From assembly GCF_902497785.1 (NCBI RefSeq), contig NZ_CABVHK010000010.1:1-64000 (forward strand): a stretch of 64,000 bases of DNA, in the 5' to 3' direction. Source of the DNA: Pseudomonas fluorescens (GTDB lineage Bacteria; Pseudomonadota; Gammaproteobacteria; Pseudomonadales; Pseudomonadaceae). Below, piece after piece: positions 8,618 through 17,308 of the stretch (its first letter is position 1; each line of letters starts with the position of its first letter). A program made the position numbers and the translations under genes. The notes below the pieces were generated by a model that saw only the letters and a program-made list of their open reading frames with translations, was not told the DNA's origin and did no database searches.

Positions 8618-9445
8618 TCAGGTGGCAACCATCAATCGCTCCAGCACGCGCTTCAACGGCTCGTGCTCGGGCATCCGAATCCCGAACTCGCTCTTCAGCA
8701 ACCCAACCAGCTCATCCACCCCCGCCACCTGCCGGCGCTCGCTCTCGCTGCCGATCCGATGGATCGCAAAGCTGCCGTTGTTGAGCGTGCGCCGCCAGCC
8801 CTCGCCCGTTCGCGCCACCATCAGTTGCCTGGCAAAAGACGATTCGGGATGGGTCGAGACGTACCAGTTACCCACGGTGTAATCGATCTCCTCCTGACGC
8901 TGCAGGTCGAAGATGTACATCGCTCGCCATTCACCGCCGACGTTGGCGCGCAGGGTGTAGCCGTCTTCATGCTGTTCGATGCGATAAGGTTCGTGAGGGG
9001 TGAGTTGCTCGGCTGGCGTGTCGAGGAGCAGCGGTGCGGTAGGCACCATGCCACCGAAACCGACGTCGGTGATGTAGCGCACGTCGTCCAGGTTCACCAG
9101 ACTCAAACGATGCGTACGCGCCGTCCATGCGCCTTCAGGTTGACCCATGACCACTCGGCCGCTGATACCGCGCGCATCGAAGCCCAATTCCTGAAGCAAC
9201 GCCAGGTACAGCCTGTTGAGTTCGTAACAATAACCACCGCGGTCTTCGTGCAGGATTTTTTGCTCGATGGATGGCAGATCGATGCGCACCGGTTCGCCCG
9301 ACAACGTACTGAGGTTTTCAAAGGCAAAGGCGCCGGTGTGACGAAACTGCAATTGATTCAGGGTTTCCAGGGTGGGTGCCGGTGGCGCGTCGAAGCCCAG
9401 ACGTTGCAGGTACAACGCAAGATTGCTCAGGCGTGGCTCGCTCAT
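8618..9445 (-). CDS. nat: Arylamine N-acetyltransferase
   Basis: Cytoplasmic enzyme that moves an acetyl group from acetyl-CoA to arylamines and hydrazines. The 275-residue length is normal. The Cys-His-Asp triad is visible: C73 in DRGGYCYELN, H112 in ARTHRLSLV and D127 in YITDVGFGG. The N-terminal HTGAFAFENLS motif is also family-typical. It stands alone, converging on brnTA. Physiological substrates are unknown. Confidence 0.95.
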   Translation of the reverse strand: MSEPRLSNLALYLQRLGFDAPPAPTLETLNQLQFRHTGAFAFENLSTLSGEPVRIDLPSIEQKILHEDRGGYCYELNRLYLALLQELGFDARGISGRVVMGQPEGAWTARTHRLSLVNLDDVRYITDVGFGGMVPTAPLLLDTPAEQLTPHEPYRIEQHEDGYTLRANVGGEWRAMYIFDLQRQEEIDYTVGNWYVSTHPESSFARQLMVARTGEGWRRTLNNGSFAIHRIGSESERRQVAGVDELVGLLKSEFGIRMPEHEPLKRVLERLMVAT

Positions 9446-9555
9446 TGCTCGATCCTTACGCAGTGGCCGCGGATCATTCCGCCGATGGCTGCCATGTATA
9501 AGGGATTAACCACATCGACCGACAATTGATTTAGCCAATCGTCGCCGATACAAAA

Positions 9556-10350
9556 TCAACGCCGCTTACGCGAACCCAGTTGAATCCATGTCGGTGCATG
9601 GTCGCTGGCATGCGGCTCGTTGCGTACCCAGGCGTCAACACCGGCCTCTTGCAAATAAGGACTCAGCGCCGGGTTCAGCAACAGATGGTCGATGCGCAGC
9701 CCGGAATTTTTCTGCCAGTGTTGTCGGAAATAGTCCCAAAAGGTGTAAAGCCGATCCTCCGGGTACAGATGACGCAAAGAATCGGTCCAACCCTGATCCA
9801 GCAACCGCTGATAACACTCGCGAGTTTCAGGTTGCAGCAATGCATCCTTGAGCCACGAACGCGGGTTGTAGATGTCGAGGTCGGTCGGCACCACGTTGTA
9901 ATCGCCGGCCAGCACCACCGGGTGTTCACTGCTCTGAAGATCCTTGGCGTAGGCGATCAGACGTTCAAACCACGCCAGTTTGTAATCGAACTTCGGCCCT
10001 GGCTGCGGATTGCCGTTGGGCAGGTACAGGCATCCCACCAGAATTCCATGCACGGCGGCCTCCAGATAACGACTGTGAGTATCGCTGTCGTCACCCGGCA
10101 GACCGCGCCGGCTCTCTAGCGGTTGCGCATCCCGCGCAAGAATCGCCACCCCGTTCCACGATGACTGCCCCTGCCAGATCGCGCCGTAGCCAGCGGCCTC
10201 AAGTTCCGCTGCAGGGAATGCACTGTCCACCGACTTGAGTTCCTGCAAGCAGGCAATGTCCGGCTTCTCGCGCTCCAGCCAGGCCAGCAGGTTCGGCAGC
10301 CGCGCGCGCATGCCGTTGACGTTGAACGTTGCGATGCGCAGTTTCTTCAT
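9556..10350 (-). CDS. xthA: Exodeoxyribonuclease III (XthA-type AP endonuclease)
   Basis: Base-excision repair enzyme that nicks DNA at abasic sites and degrades one strand 3' to 5'. The start is taken at MKKLRIATFNVNGMRAR because this matches the family N terminus; the open frame runs 10 codons further upstream. Metal and phosphate ligands are seen in ATFNVNG, LQELKS (E37), the central LYLPNGNP motif, AGDYNVVP, and the C-terminal SDHAPTW with the catalytic Asp-His pair. The length of 264 residues is normal. Pseudomonads have more than one exonuclease III-type gene, so the symbol is tentative. Confidence 0.9.
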   Translation of the reverse strand: MKKLRIATFNVNGMRARLPNLLAWLEREKPDIACLQELKSVDSAFPAAELEAAGYGAIWQGQSSWNGVAILARDAQPLESRRGLPGDDSDTHSRYLEAAVHGILVGCLYLPNGNPQPGPKFDYKLAWFERLIAYAKDLQSSEHPVVLAGDYNVVPTDLDIYNPRSWLKDALLQPETRECYQRLLDQGWTDSLRHLYPEDRLYTFWDYFRQHWQKNSGLRIDHLLLNPALSPYLQEAGVDAWVRNEPHASDHAPTWIQLGSRKRR

Positions 10351-10457
10351 GGCCGAGCGCTCCTGCGAAGGGGGATTCACTGTGTGACAGCCGCGCGTTC
10401 GGGTCGTTGCGTTGGCTATCCCACTCGACCGGGTTCTTTCAAAAGATTGCAGTTAAT

Positions 10458-10484
10458 GTGGGAGCGAGCCTGCTCGCGAAGGCG
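10458..10484. repeat. Single REP sequence (GTGGGAGCGAGCC family)
   Basis: One unpaired copy, GTGGGAGCGAGCCTGCTCGC followed by GAAGGCG, lies between xthA and the glycine-rich protein gene. Confidence 0.75.
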
Positions 10485-10580
10485 AATGATCAGTCGACTA
10501 ATCCGTTCGTCATGTAACTGGCACCAATTATCCAGCCCTTCACACCAACATCAGGTACCGACTCTTTTTTGGAGACGACC

Positions 10581-10922
10581 ATGATGAACATCAAAATGAC
10601 TACCCTGTTGTTGGCGAGTCTTTTGGCGGCAGCTTCCTCGGCCACTATCGCAGCCTCCGGCGACGGCGCTGACGCCACCGGCACCAAATCCGGATCGACC
10701 GGCGGCTCGACAATGGCTCCCAACAATAACCCGGGCGCACCGTCCGGCGGGCAAAGCGGTGACGGCGGCAGTGGCGGATCGAGCGGTTCCAGTGGTTCCA
10801 GCGGCACGTCCAGCGGCAATGGCGGTTCCGGGGCCGGTGGCGGCAGCGGTTCTGGCGCGGGCGGCGGAACGGGTGCACCGGGTGGTGGCACCGGCGGTGC
10901 AGGTGGGGGAACGGGCAGTTGA
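10581..10922 (+). CDS. Secreted glycine/serine-rich low-complexity protein
   Basis: A 113-residue protein with a clear Sec signal peptide (MMNIKMTTLLLASLLAAASSATIA, cleavage likely after ATIA). The remaining ~88 residues are almost only Gly, Ser, Thr, Pro and Ala, in runs such as GGSGGSSGSSGSSGTSSG and GAPGGGTGGAGGGTG. The start at 10581 has GGAG six bases upstream. There is no lipobox, cysteine or charged surface. It may be a small exported structural or matrix peptide; the function is unknown. The reverse strand has long open frames here only because of the GC-rich repeats. Confidence 0.75.
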   Translation: MMNIKMTTLLLASLLAAASSATIAASGDGADATGTKSGSTGGSTMAPNNNPGAPSGGQSGDGGSGGSSGSSGSSGTSSGNGGSGAGGGSGSGAGGGTGAPGGGTGGAGGGTGS

Positions 10923-10975
10923 AAGCAAAAGAGCGACCCGTGACGTAAATCACCCATCGCTTCAGGCCTTTGCTT

Positions 10976-12562
10976 TCAGCGATCCGAGCGCATCAATTCC
11001 CCGATCGTGGTTTCCAACGGCAGCACTGCCGTGCGATTTCGTCCTGAATGCTTTGCCTGGTACAACGCAGCGTCGGCGCGCCTGATTAACACTTCGGTGC
11101 TGTCCAGGCGTGTCGGCACAAATGAATAGCAGCCCAGGCTGACTGTGACGAAACCGTAGGGCGAACCGCTGTGGCTGATGTTTTTGGCCATGACGCTGCT
11201 GCGGATCTGTTCTGCAACCAGCAGCGCGCCGTGGATATCGGTATCGGGTAACAACACAGCAAACTCTTCACCACCGTAACGCACCGCCAGATCTGCTTTG
11301 CGAAGACAGCAGTTCTTCACCACCTGCGCCACTTCCGCCAGACAATGGTCTCCGGCCACATGACCGTAAGCGTCGTTGTACCGTTTGAAGTAATCGATAT
11401 CGAGCATGATCAGACTCAAGGAGTTGGGCTGTCGGATGCCACGACCAAACTCGATGTCCAGCGCCTGCTCGAACAGGCGTCGATTGCCAAGACCGGTCAG
11501 GCTGTCGTGCGTTGCGATCAGCTTCAAGTCTTCCTTGGCTTGGCGCAGATCCGTCTCGACCTGTTCACCGAGCCGTACCTGGCGCACAAACACCCAGCCG
11601 AACAGCCCCACGCCCAGCACGACCAGCGCCACTATGACGCTGGACTGAAACGCCCGGTCATACCAACCCTTGAGAATCGAGTCCCGGGACGATGCCGCCG
11701 ACACCACCAGAGGGTAGGCATCGAGCTGACGGAAGCCATGCAGGCGGACAGTGCCATCGAGCACCGATCCGACCATTGCATTGCCGGACACGGCGCCGGT
11801 CAGGTATTTGCTGAAAATCTCACCTTTGGCCAGCGACTGGCCAATCTGTGACTCCACAAACGGTCTTCGGGCCAGTAACGTTCCGTCAGTCAACGCGAGG
11901 AAAATAGAACCGTCATCATCAAGATTGAAGCTTTCGAAAAACTGATCGAAGTAGGTCATTTTGATGCCGGCCAGCAAAACGCCCTGAAAAAGGCCATCTT
12001 TGTCGTTGACCCGCCTCGACACCGGGATGATCCACTCGCCATTCTGCCGACTGCGAATGGCCGGCCCGATGTGCGCCAAAGTCGATACGTTCTGCTGGTG
12101 ATACAGGAAGTACTCACGGTCAGCGACACCGCCACCACGGGGCAGATCCTCAAACGAGGTCACGACCCACTGCCCTTCCCGGTCGAACAGGAAGATGCCA
12201 TGCAACTGACTCAGCGCCTGCACTCGCCGGGCGAAGATTTTCTGTAATCGTGGCTTCTGCGCCGCGTTAAAACCATCGGCCTGAATCCAGTCAGCCAGAC
12301 TGGTCAACACCAGGTCGGCTTGCATAAACGTGTCTTCGGCATGTTGTGCCATCGCGCGGGTCAGGTTTGCTGACGCCACTTGCGCCACCGCCAGATCTTG
12401 CCGTCGCGATTGCTCCAGTTGCAGATACAGCAAACCGCACAGGCACAGACACACCACCGCAATGAACAGCACCGCCGCCTTGCCCAGTGGCAAGCGTTTC
12501 AAAGTGACGCCACTGGCGTGACGCGGGTCGTCATGGGAGATAGGCAAAAGCTCGTCCTGCAA
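10976..12562 (-). CDS. Membrane-bound sensory diguanylate cyclase (dCache-type sensor + GGDEF)
   Basis: Predicted to make c-di-GMP from two GTP in response to a periplasmic signal. Order of parts: cytoplasmic tail, transmembrane helix about 27-48, a large periplasmic sensor of about 260 residues resembling dCache domains, second transmembrane helix about 308-328, short linker, then the GGDEF domain starting at DSLTGLGNRRLFEQAL. The active-site motif is GGEEF, which is catalytically competent in the family. RKAD five residues before it is an intact inhibitory I-site (RxxD), so product inhibition is expected. There is no EAL domain. It is transcribed alone. Confidence 0.93.
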   Translation of the reverse strand: MQDELLPISHDDPRHASGVTLKRLPLGKAAVLFIAVVCLCLCGLLYLQLEQSRRQDLAVAQVASANLTRAMAQHAEDTFMQADLVLTSLADWIQADGFNAAQKPRLQKIFARRVQALSQLHGIFLFDREGQWVVTSFEDLPRGGGVADREYFLYHQQNVSTLAHIGPAIRSRQNGEWIIPVSRRVNDKDGLFQGVLLAGIKMTYFDQFFESFNLDDDGSIFLALTDGTLLARRPFVESQIGQSLAKGEIFSKYLTGAVSGNAMVGSVLDGTVRLHGFRQLDAYPLVVSAASSRDSILKGWYDRAFQSSVIVALVVLGVGLFGWVFVRQVRLGEQVETDLRQAKEDLKLIATHDSLTGLGNRRLFEQALDIEFGRGIRQPNSLSLIMLDIDYFKRYNDAYGHVAGDHCLAEVAQVVKNCCLRKADLAVRYGGEEFAVLLPDTDIHGALLVAEQIRSSVMAKNISHSGSPYGFVTVSLGCYSFVPTRLDSTEVLIRRADAALYQAKHSGRNRTAVLPLETTIGELMRSDR

Positions 12563-12652
12563 GGGTAAGGCAAGGGCGAAGGCCCTAAACCCCTATTTTT
12601 TGTGAGCTTAGTCTACGGGGTGATGTGGGGCAATCGCCGTTTGGACAGCCGC

Positions 12653-14395
12653 CTACTGCTGGCCAGCAGCGCCCGAGGCCCTCGCCGCATGCAGATTCAA
12701 TACAGTCGACAGTGCGGGCCGATTCAACGCCCGCAACACGGGCGCATCGTAGCCATACACATCCGGCTTGAATGCCACGCGCCCATCACTGCCCAGGTCC
12801 ACGGTCCAGTACGCCAACAACACCGGTACTTTTACTGGCAGTCGAATATTCGCGGTCTTGCCATTGGCCAGTTGTTTCTGAATTCCGGCGCTGTCCCATT
12901 TAACCGGGTCGTTGAACAACAGCTCCACCAGTTGCAGCGGGTTCTCCACGCGAATGCAGCCAGAACTGGTCGCACGCACCGTTTTGGCAAACAACTCGCG
13001 ATGCGGCGTGTCGTGTAGATAAATCGCATAATCGTTGGGGAAACGGATCACCACCTGCCCCAGCGAACTGTCCGGCCCTGCGTCCTGACGCAAGCTGATG
13101 CCCCGCGGGCTCGTCCAGTCGACCGTCGCTGGATCGAGCTCGTTGCCTTCGCGATCAATCACGCGAATTCGGTTCGCGGCGAGGTAGCGGGGATTGCTCT
13201 GAATCTTCGGCAGCACGTCTTCCTTGAGGATCGTCGGCGGCACTGTCCAGGTCGGATTGAACGTGATGTAGGTAATCTGCGCCTGAAAAACCGGCGTATT
13301 GCGCGCTGTTTTACCGACCTGTACCCGCGAGCGCCAGATCGGCTGACCGTCGCGGTACATCGCGACTTTATAGCCGGCGATATCAACGATCACGAACGTG
13401 CCCTGAAGTTTATAAAGCAGCCAGCGCGCCCGCTCCATGTTGACCCGTACCTGATCGATGCGCGCATCAATGGAGACATTCAATGCGGCCAATGTGGTCG
13501 CCCCGGCCATGCCGTCCGCGCCAAGGTATTGCTCGTTCTGATATTTTTTGACCGCGGCAGTGACAGCGCCGTCGTACCGGGTGCCGCGGATCAAACGCGG
13601 ATCGAGAAAACCTGCCGCGACCATTCTCGCGCGCAGTTGCGCGACAGCCGGATCGTCCATGCCCGGCTTTAGCGAATGATCAACGATCACTTTCGGCCAG
13701 CCACCCTGCTCGCGAATACCGCGAAGTTGCGCCAGCGCCTGACGCAACCCGACGTACACCGCTTCTTGCGGCGGAGCCTGAGCAAACGCTTTCGCCACAT
13801 CGTGATCGTCGAGGGCGGCGAAAAAGGCATTGATGTCGTCGCGCGGATCGACGCCATTGGCGTCGAAGTTCCAGTGATTGTCGAGCCGCGAGGGGTCCAC
13901 CTTGCCGCGCCGCAACTGCAGCAGTGCAGTCAAAAAAGTATGCGTCGTCGCCAGGTCAAAAGCCGCTCGCTGTTCGGGCGTGACAGAAGCGTCCTGCATC
14001 GCGGCCAAGGCCCGGACCAACTCGTCAATATGAAAATCCGCCGGGTTCAGACCATCGGCTTCAGTCGCATTAAGGCTGGCAATCAACTGGGTGACGTCGC
14101 TGTCGTTTGTCCACGCCGCGCGATAGGCGCGATGGGTATAGAAATCCATGACCAGACGGCTGACATCCACGCGGCGATTGCGGGACGAAGTGAGCAATGG
14201 CGGAAACGCGGATTTCATCGGCTCCAGCGACGCTTGAATCGCTCGGCCGACGTTGTCGTCCGCGGCAGCTTCGATTACGGAGTCCGGCGCAATTGTCGAC
14301 TCGATCGGCGAAGTTTCTGCGAGCGCCGCGCCGCTGATCAGAAAGCCCATAAAAAATACGCGGCTTATGACGAATAACCTTGTTAAAAGCACCAT
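12653..14395 (-). CDS. L,D-transpeptidase of the YcbB/LdtD type
   Basis: Periplasmic enzyme predicted to make 3-3 cross-links in peptidoglycan, or to process its stem peptides. The 580-residue protein has an N-terminal signal or anchor segment (about 5-26), a long scaffold domain (HTFLTALLQLRRGKVDPSRLDNHW is typical), a PG_binding_1 repeat (AVAQLRARMVAAGFL...GMAGATTLAALNVS), and a C-terminal YkuD domain with HDTP...SSGCIRVENP, the catalytic Cys within the SxGCxR motif. It diverges from a second, unrelated L,D-transpeptidase-like gene 81 bases away. Confidence 0.92.
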   Translation of the reverse strand: MVLLTRLFVISRVFFMGFLISGAALAETSPIESTIAPDSVIEAAADDNVGRAIQASLEPMKSAFPPLLTSSRNRRVDVSRLVMDFYTHRAYRAAWTNDSDVTQLIASLNATEADGLNPADFHIDELVRALAAMQDASVTPEQRAAFDLATTHTFLTALLQLRRGKVDPSRLDNHWNFDANGVDPRDDINAFFAALDDHDVAKAFAQAPPQEAVYVGLRQALAQLRGIREQGGWPKVIVDHSLKPGMDDPAVAQLRARMVAAGFLDPRLIRGTRYDGAVTAAVKKYQNEQYLGADGMAGATTLAALNVSIDARIDQVRVNMERARWLLYKLQGTFVIVDIAGYKVAMYRDGQPIWRSRVQVGKTARNTPVFQAQITYITFNPTWTVPPTILKEDVLPKIQSNPRYLAANRIRVIDREGNELDPATVDWTSPRGISLRQDAGPDSSLGQVVIRFPNDYAIYLHDTPHRELFAKTVRATSSGCIRVENPLQLVELLFNDPVKWDSAGIQKQLANGKTANIRLPVKVPVLLAYWTVDLGSDGRVAFKPDVYGYDAPVLRALNRPALSTVLNLHAARASGAAGQQ

Positions 14396-14476
14396 GAATA
14401 ATCCTTAATCTCCCGCATTCAACGCCTGGCTTTCAACACACTGCTAGACTCGAACTTAACATGATGAGACATCTAT

Positions 14477-15181
14477 ATGGCGCCACTACGTTTTGGCTTT
14501 CTATTGCCGGGCTTGCTATTGACTGCAATGTCCGTACCGTCAGCCTACGCCGATTCGCTCGCGGCCGCCCTCATCAAAGCGGCGCCGAAAGCTAACGCCA
14601 ACGTCATCAACCTCGCCGTTCGCGCCTCGCAATGCAGCATCGCTCAAGGTGCCGCTCCTGTCCAAAGACTTGCGGTGATCGACTATTCCCTGCCTTCGAC
14701 CGAACAGCGTCTGTGGGTGTTCGATTTAAAGAAGCGCAAGTTACTGTTTCATGAACTGGTCGCCCATGGCCGCAACAGCGGCGAGAACATGGCCGTCAAT
14801 TTCTCCAATCAGAATGAAAGCTTCGCCACCAGCCTGGGTTTGTACCGCACCCAGTCCAGCTACGTCGGCCAGAATGGCTATTCGCTGCGCATGGAAGGTC
14901 TGGAGCCGGGGTTCAATGACAACGCCTTCGACCGCGCGATCGTGATTCATGGCGCCCCCTACGTCAGCCCGGTACTGGCGCGGGCAAATGGACGGATTGG
15001 TCGAAGCCTGGGTTGCCCGGCCGTGCGCCCGGCGATTGCGCACAAGCTGATTGATTCGATGAAAGACGGTCAGTTGCTGTTCTCGTACTACCCGGATCAG
15101 CGCTGGCTGAAGAAATCTTCGTACATCAATTGCGGTGGTGCGACGGTCGCGTCGGCGGCGAAGCCTACGATTAATCGATGA
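14477..15181 (+). CDS. Small murein L,D-transpeptidase catalytic-domain protein (YkuD_2 type)
   Basis: Periplasmic protein of 234 residues with a signal peptide (FGFLLPGLLLTAMSVPSAYA). The catalytic domain carries IVIHGAPYVS (His) and GRSLGCPAVRP (Cys), the SxGCxA variant of the L,D-transpeptidase site seen in the YkuD_2 family. Other family-like parts are LWVFDLKKRKLLFHELVAHGRNSGEN and SYVGQNGYSLRMEGLEPGFND. The exact reaction of this subfamily is not firmly established. It is divergent from the large L,D-transpeptidase gene, so the two may be co-regulated. Confidence 0.88.
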   Translation: MAPLRFGFLLPGLLLTAMSVPSAYADSLAAALIKAAPKANANVINLAVRASQCSIAQGAAPVQRLAVIDYSLPSTEQRLWVFDLKKRKLLFHELVAHGRNSGENMAVNFSNQNESFATSLGLYRTQSSYVGQNGYSLRMEGLEPGFNDNAFDRAIVIHGAPYVSPVLARANGRIGRSLGCPAVRPAIAHKLIDSMKDGQLLFSYYPDQRWLKKSSYINCGGATVASAAKPTINR

Positions 15182-15234
15182 CGTCGAGTTTCGCAGTGAC
15201 AACGCGTGACCTGTTGCCTGCGACTATCTAAACT

Positions 15235-15269
15235 CCCGAGCACGCCAAAACACCTTCGGCACGCTCGGG
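15235..15269 (+). promoter_or_regulatory. Inverted repeat in the leader of the rsbQ-like gene
   Basis: CCCGAGCACGCC and GGCACGCTCGGG (10 of 12 bases complementary) flank an 11-base loop. The 3' arm overlaps the GGGAA that would be the only ribosome-binding sequence before the ATG at 15279, so folding could mask translation start. It could also be the terminator of the upstream gene, but no T run follows. Confidence 0.45.
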
Positions 15270-15278
15270 AACCCACAC

Positions 15279-16094
15279 ATGGACCTTCAACATCGCAACA
15301 ACGTCAAAGTGATGGGCGAAGGTCCGGCAACATTGGTCTTCTCCCACGGCTTTGGCTGCGATCAGACCATGTGGCGTTATCTGGTTGACCATTTCACCGC
15401 TCGCTTCAAGGTCGTGCTGTATGACCTGGTGGGTGCGGGCCAGTCGGATCTTGGCGCTTACGACCGGGAAAAATACAATTCCCTGAACGGTTATGCCCAG
15501 GACCTGGGTGAAATCATTGACCGGTTCGCCAGCGGCCCGGTGATTGTGGTCGGCCATTCCGTCAGCGCGATGATTGCTGCCCTGGCGGATCGTCAGTCTC
15601 CCGGAAAAATCGCCGGCCACGTGATGATCGGCCCTTCGCCCTGTTACATCGATTCCGACGACTATGTCGGCGGTTTCAAACTCGAAGACATTCATTCATT
15701 GCTCGACACCCTCGACAGCAACTACCTCGGCTGGTCCAGCACCATGGCCCCGGTCATCATGGGCGCGCCGGGGCAACCGGCGCTGGGCGAGGAACTGACT
15801 AACAGCTTCTGCCGCACAGAACCGGACATCGCCAAACAGTTCGCCCGCGTGACCTTCATGTCCGACAACCGCCAGGACATCGCGGGGCTGACCACGCCCA
15901 CGCTCATCCTGCAATCCACTGACGACCTCATTGCCCCCATCGCGGTGGGTGAATATATGCGCGCGATACTACCCAACAGCACGCTGTGCCTGGTGGACAA
16001 CGTCGGCCATTGCCCCCACATGAGCGTTCCGACCGCTTGCTCCGAAGCCATGGACAATTTCCTGTTGCCCTGGGTCAGCGCTGATGTCGCCTGA
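15279..16094 (+). CDS. rsbQ: RsbQ-like alpha/beta hydrolase
   Basis: A 271-residue alpha/beta hydrolase very close to Bacillus RsbQ, which is needed for RsbP-dependent energy-stress signalling. The family start RNNVKVMGEGPATLVFSHGFGCDQTMW and GPSPCYIDSDDYVGGF are near-diagnostic. The triad is S94 (GHSVSA), D215 or D216 (QSTDDLIAP) and H244 (NVGHCPHMS). This fold is also that of the plant karrikin and strigolactone receptors KAI2/D14, so it may hydrolyse or present a small hydrophobic ligand. Its end overlaps the PAS-kinase gene by 11 bases, so the two are translationally coupled. The ligand is unknown. Confidence 0.9.
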   Translation: MDLQHRNNVKVMGEGPATLVFSHGFGCDQTMWRYLVDHFTARFKVVLYDLVGAGQSDLGAYDREKYNSLNGYAQDLGEIIDRFASGPVIVVGHSVSAMIAALADRQSPGKIAGHVMIGPSPCYIDSDDYVGGFKLEDIHSLLDTLDSNYLGWSSTMAPVIMGAPGQPALGEELTNSFCRTEPDIAKQFARVTFMSDNRQDIAGLTTPTLILQSTDDLIAPIAVGEYMRAILPNSTLCLVDNVGHCPHMSVPTACSEAMDNFLLPWVSADVA

Positions 16095-17274
16095 TCAACC
16101 GTTACTGCCCGACCCGCAAACATTATTCGAAGAAGCACCCTGCGCATTGGTGGTGACGAAAGAGGACGGCACGATCCTGCGTGCCAATCTGACTTTCAGC
16201 AACTGGATTGGCTTCAGTCAAACGACGCTCTGTGGCAAGCGCTTTCAAGATTTGCTGACCATGGGCGGGCGCATTTTTCATCAGACCCACTGGGCGCCGC
16301 TGATGCGGATGCAAGGTTCGGTCGCGGAAGTAAAACTCGACCTGGTGCATCAGGACAAACGCACCGTCACCATGCTGCTCAATGGCGTCAGGCGCGAGCA
16401 CACCAGTGGCGCGTTTTATGAACTGGCACTGTTCGGAACCACTGACCGCGACAAGTACGAACGGGAACTGCTTAATGCGCGAAAAACCGCCGAAGATCTC
16501 CTGCGCGAAAAAACCGCTGCCGAATCCGCCCTCCAGCAGGCACAAGATGAATTGAGCAACGCCTATGTAAAGGCCCAGCGCCGCGCGTTGTTCGCCGAGC
16601 AGATGGTCGCCATCGTCAGCCACGACCTCAAAAACCCGCTGACCGCGATCAAAATGGCCTCCGACATCCTTGCCCGAGACGAGCGTTCGACCAAGGAAGC
16701 GAAACTGCTCGGCCACATCAACCAATCGGCCGACCGAGCCGAGCGCATGATTGCCGACCTGCTGGACTTCGCGCTGGCTCGTGTGGGGAATGGCATAGCG
16801 ATCTCTCTTACATTGCAGGATTTACATGCATTCGTCAGTCGCAGCGTCGAAGAACTGCGTGTTGCTTTTCCGAACGCGATGCTGTTGCATCAGTCCTTTG
16901 GGTATGGCTCTGCGCGTTTAGACGCTGATCGCGTGCAGCAAATCATTGGCAACCTGGTGGCGAACAGTGTGGCCTACGGAGATTTGGAGCTACCCATTAC
17001 GATCACATCCCGACTGGAAGATGACCAAGCCGTTGTCTCGGTACACAACCATGGTCCCGTTATCCCGCAAGCATTGAGGGCAGCGTTGTTTGAGCCGATG
17101 ACCCGAGGTACGGAAACAGCCAGCGATGTGCGAAGTGTGGGTCTCGGCCTGTTTATCGTCCGGGAAATCGCCAAGGCGCATGGTGGGAATGTTTCAGTAA
17201 GTTCAACTCCGCAGGATGGGACAGTGTTTAGTGTTCACTTCCCGTTGGGCCCGGACACTGCTCCAGGCGTTTAG
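16084..17274 (+). CDS. Soluble PAS-domain histidine kinase paired with RsbQ-like hydrolase
   Basis: Predicted cytoplasmic sensor kinase of 396 residues with no membrane segment. Order: PAS domain (about 12-118, FEEAPCALVVTKEDGTILRAN...FQDLLTMGGRIFHQTHW), coiled coil (about 122-175, very Glu/Lys/Ala-rich), HisKA with phospho-acceptor H180 in VSHDLKNPLTAIK, then HATPase with an N box (QQIIGNLVANSVAYG), an atypical G1 (SVHNHGPVIP in place of DNGPGI) and G2 (VGLGLFIVREIAK). The PAS plus coiled coil resembles the N-terminal half of Bacillus RsbP, whose output is a PP2C phosphatase; here the output is a kinase. No partner response regulator is adjacent. The RsbQ-like hydrolase probably supplies the PAS ligand (inference). 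Confidence 0.9.
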   Translation: MSPDQPLLPDPQTLFEEAPCALVVTKEDGTILRANLTFSNWIGFSQTTLCGKRFQDLLTMGGRIFHQTHWAPLMRMQGSVAEVKLDLVHQDKRTVTMLLNGVRREHTSGAFYELALFGTTDRDKYERELLNARKTAEDLLREKTAAESALQQAQDELSNAYVKAQRRALFAEQMVAIVSHDLKNPLTAIKMASDILARDERSTKEAKLLGHINQSADRAERMIADLLDFALARVGNGIAISLTLQDLHAFVSRSVEELRVAFPNAMLLHQSFGYGSARLDADRVQQIIGNLVANSVAYGDLELPITITSRLEDDQAVVSVHNHGPVIPQALRAALFEPMTRGTETASDVRSVGLGLFIVREIAKAHGGNVSVSSTPQDGTVFSVHFPLGPDTAPGV

Positions 17275-17308
17275 CCAAGAGACTAATCAAATCCTTTATG
17301 GAAGCCGG

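Noticed and set aside
10551..10957. Long minus-strand frames across the glycine-rich gene
   Set aside because: Proline/arginine-rich products are translations of the reverse of Gly/Ser repeats; the plus-strand gene has a signal peptide and ribosome site.
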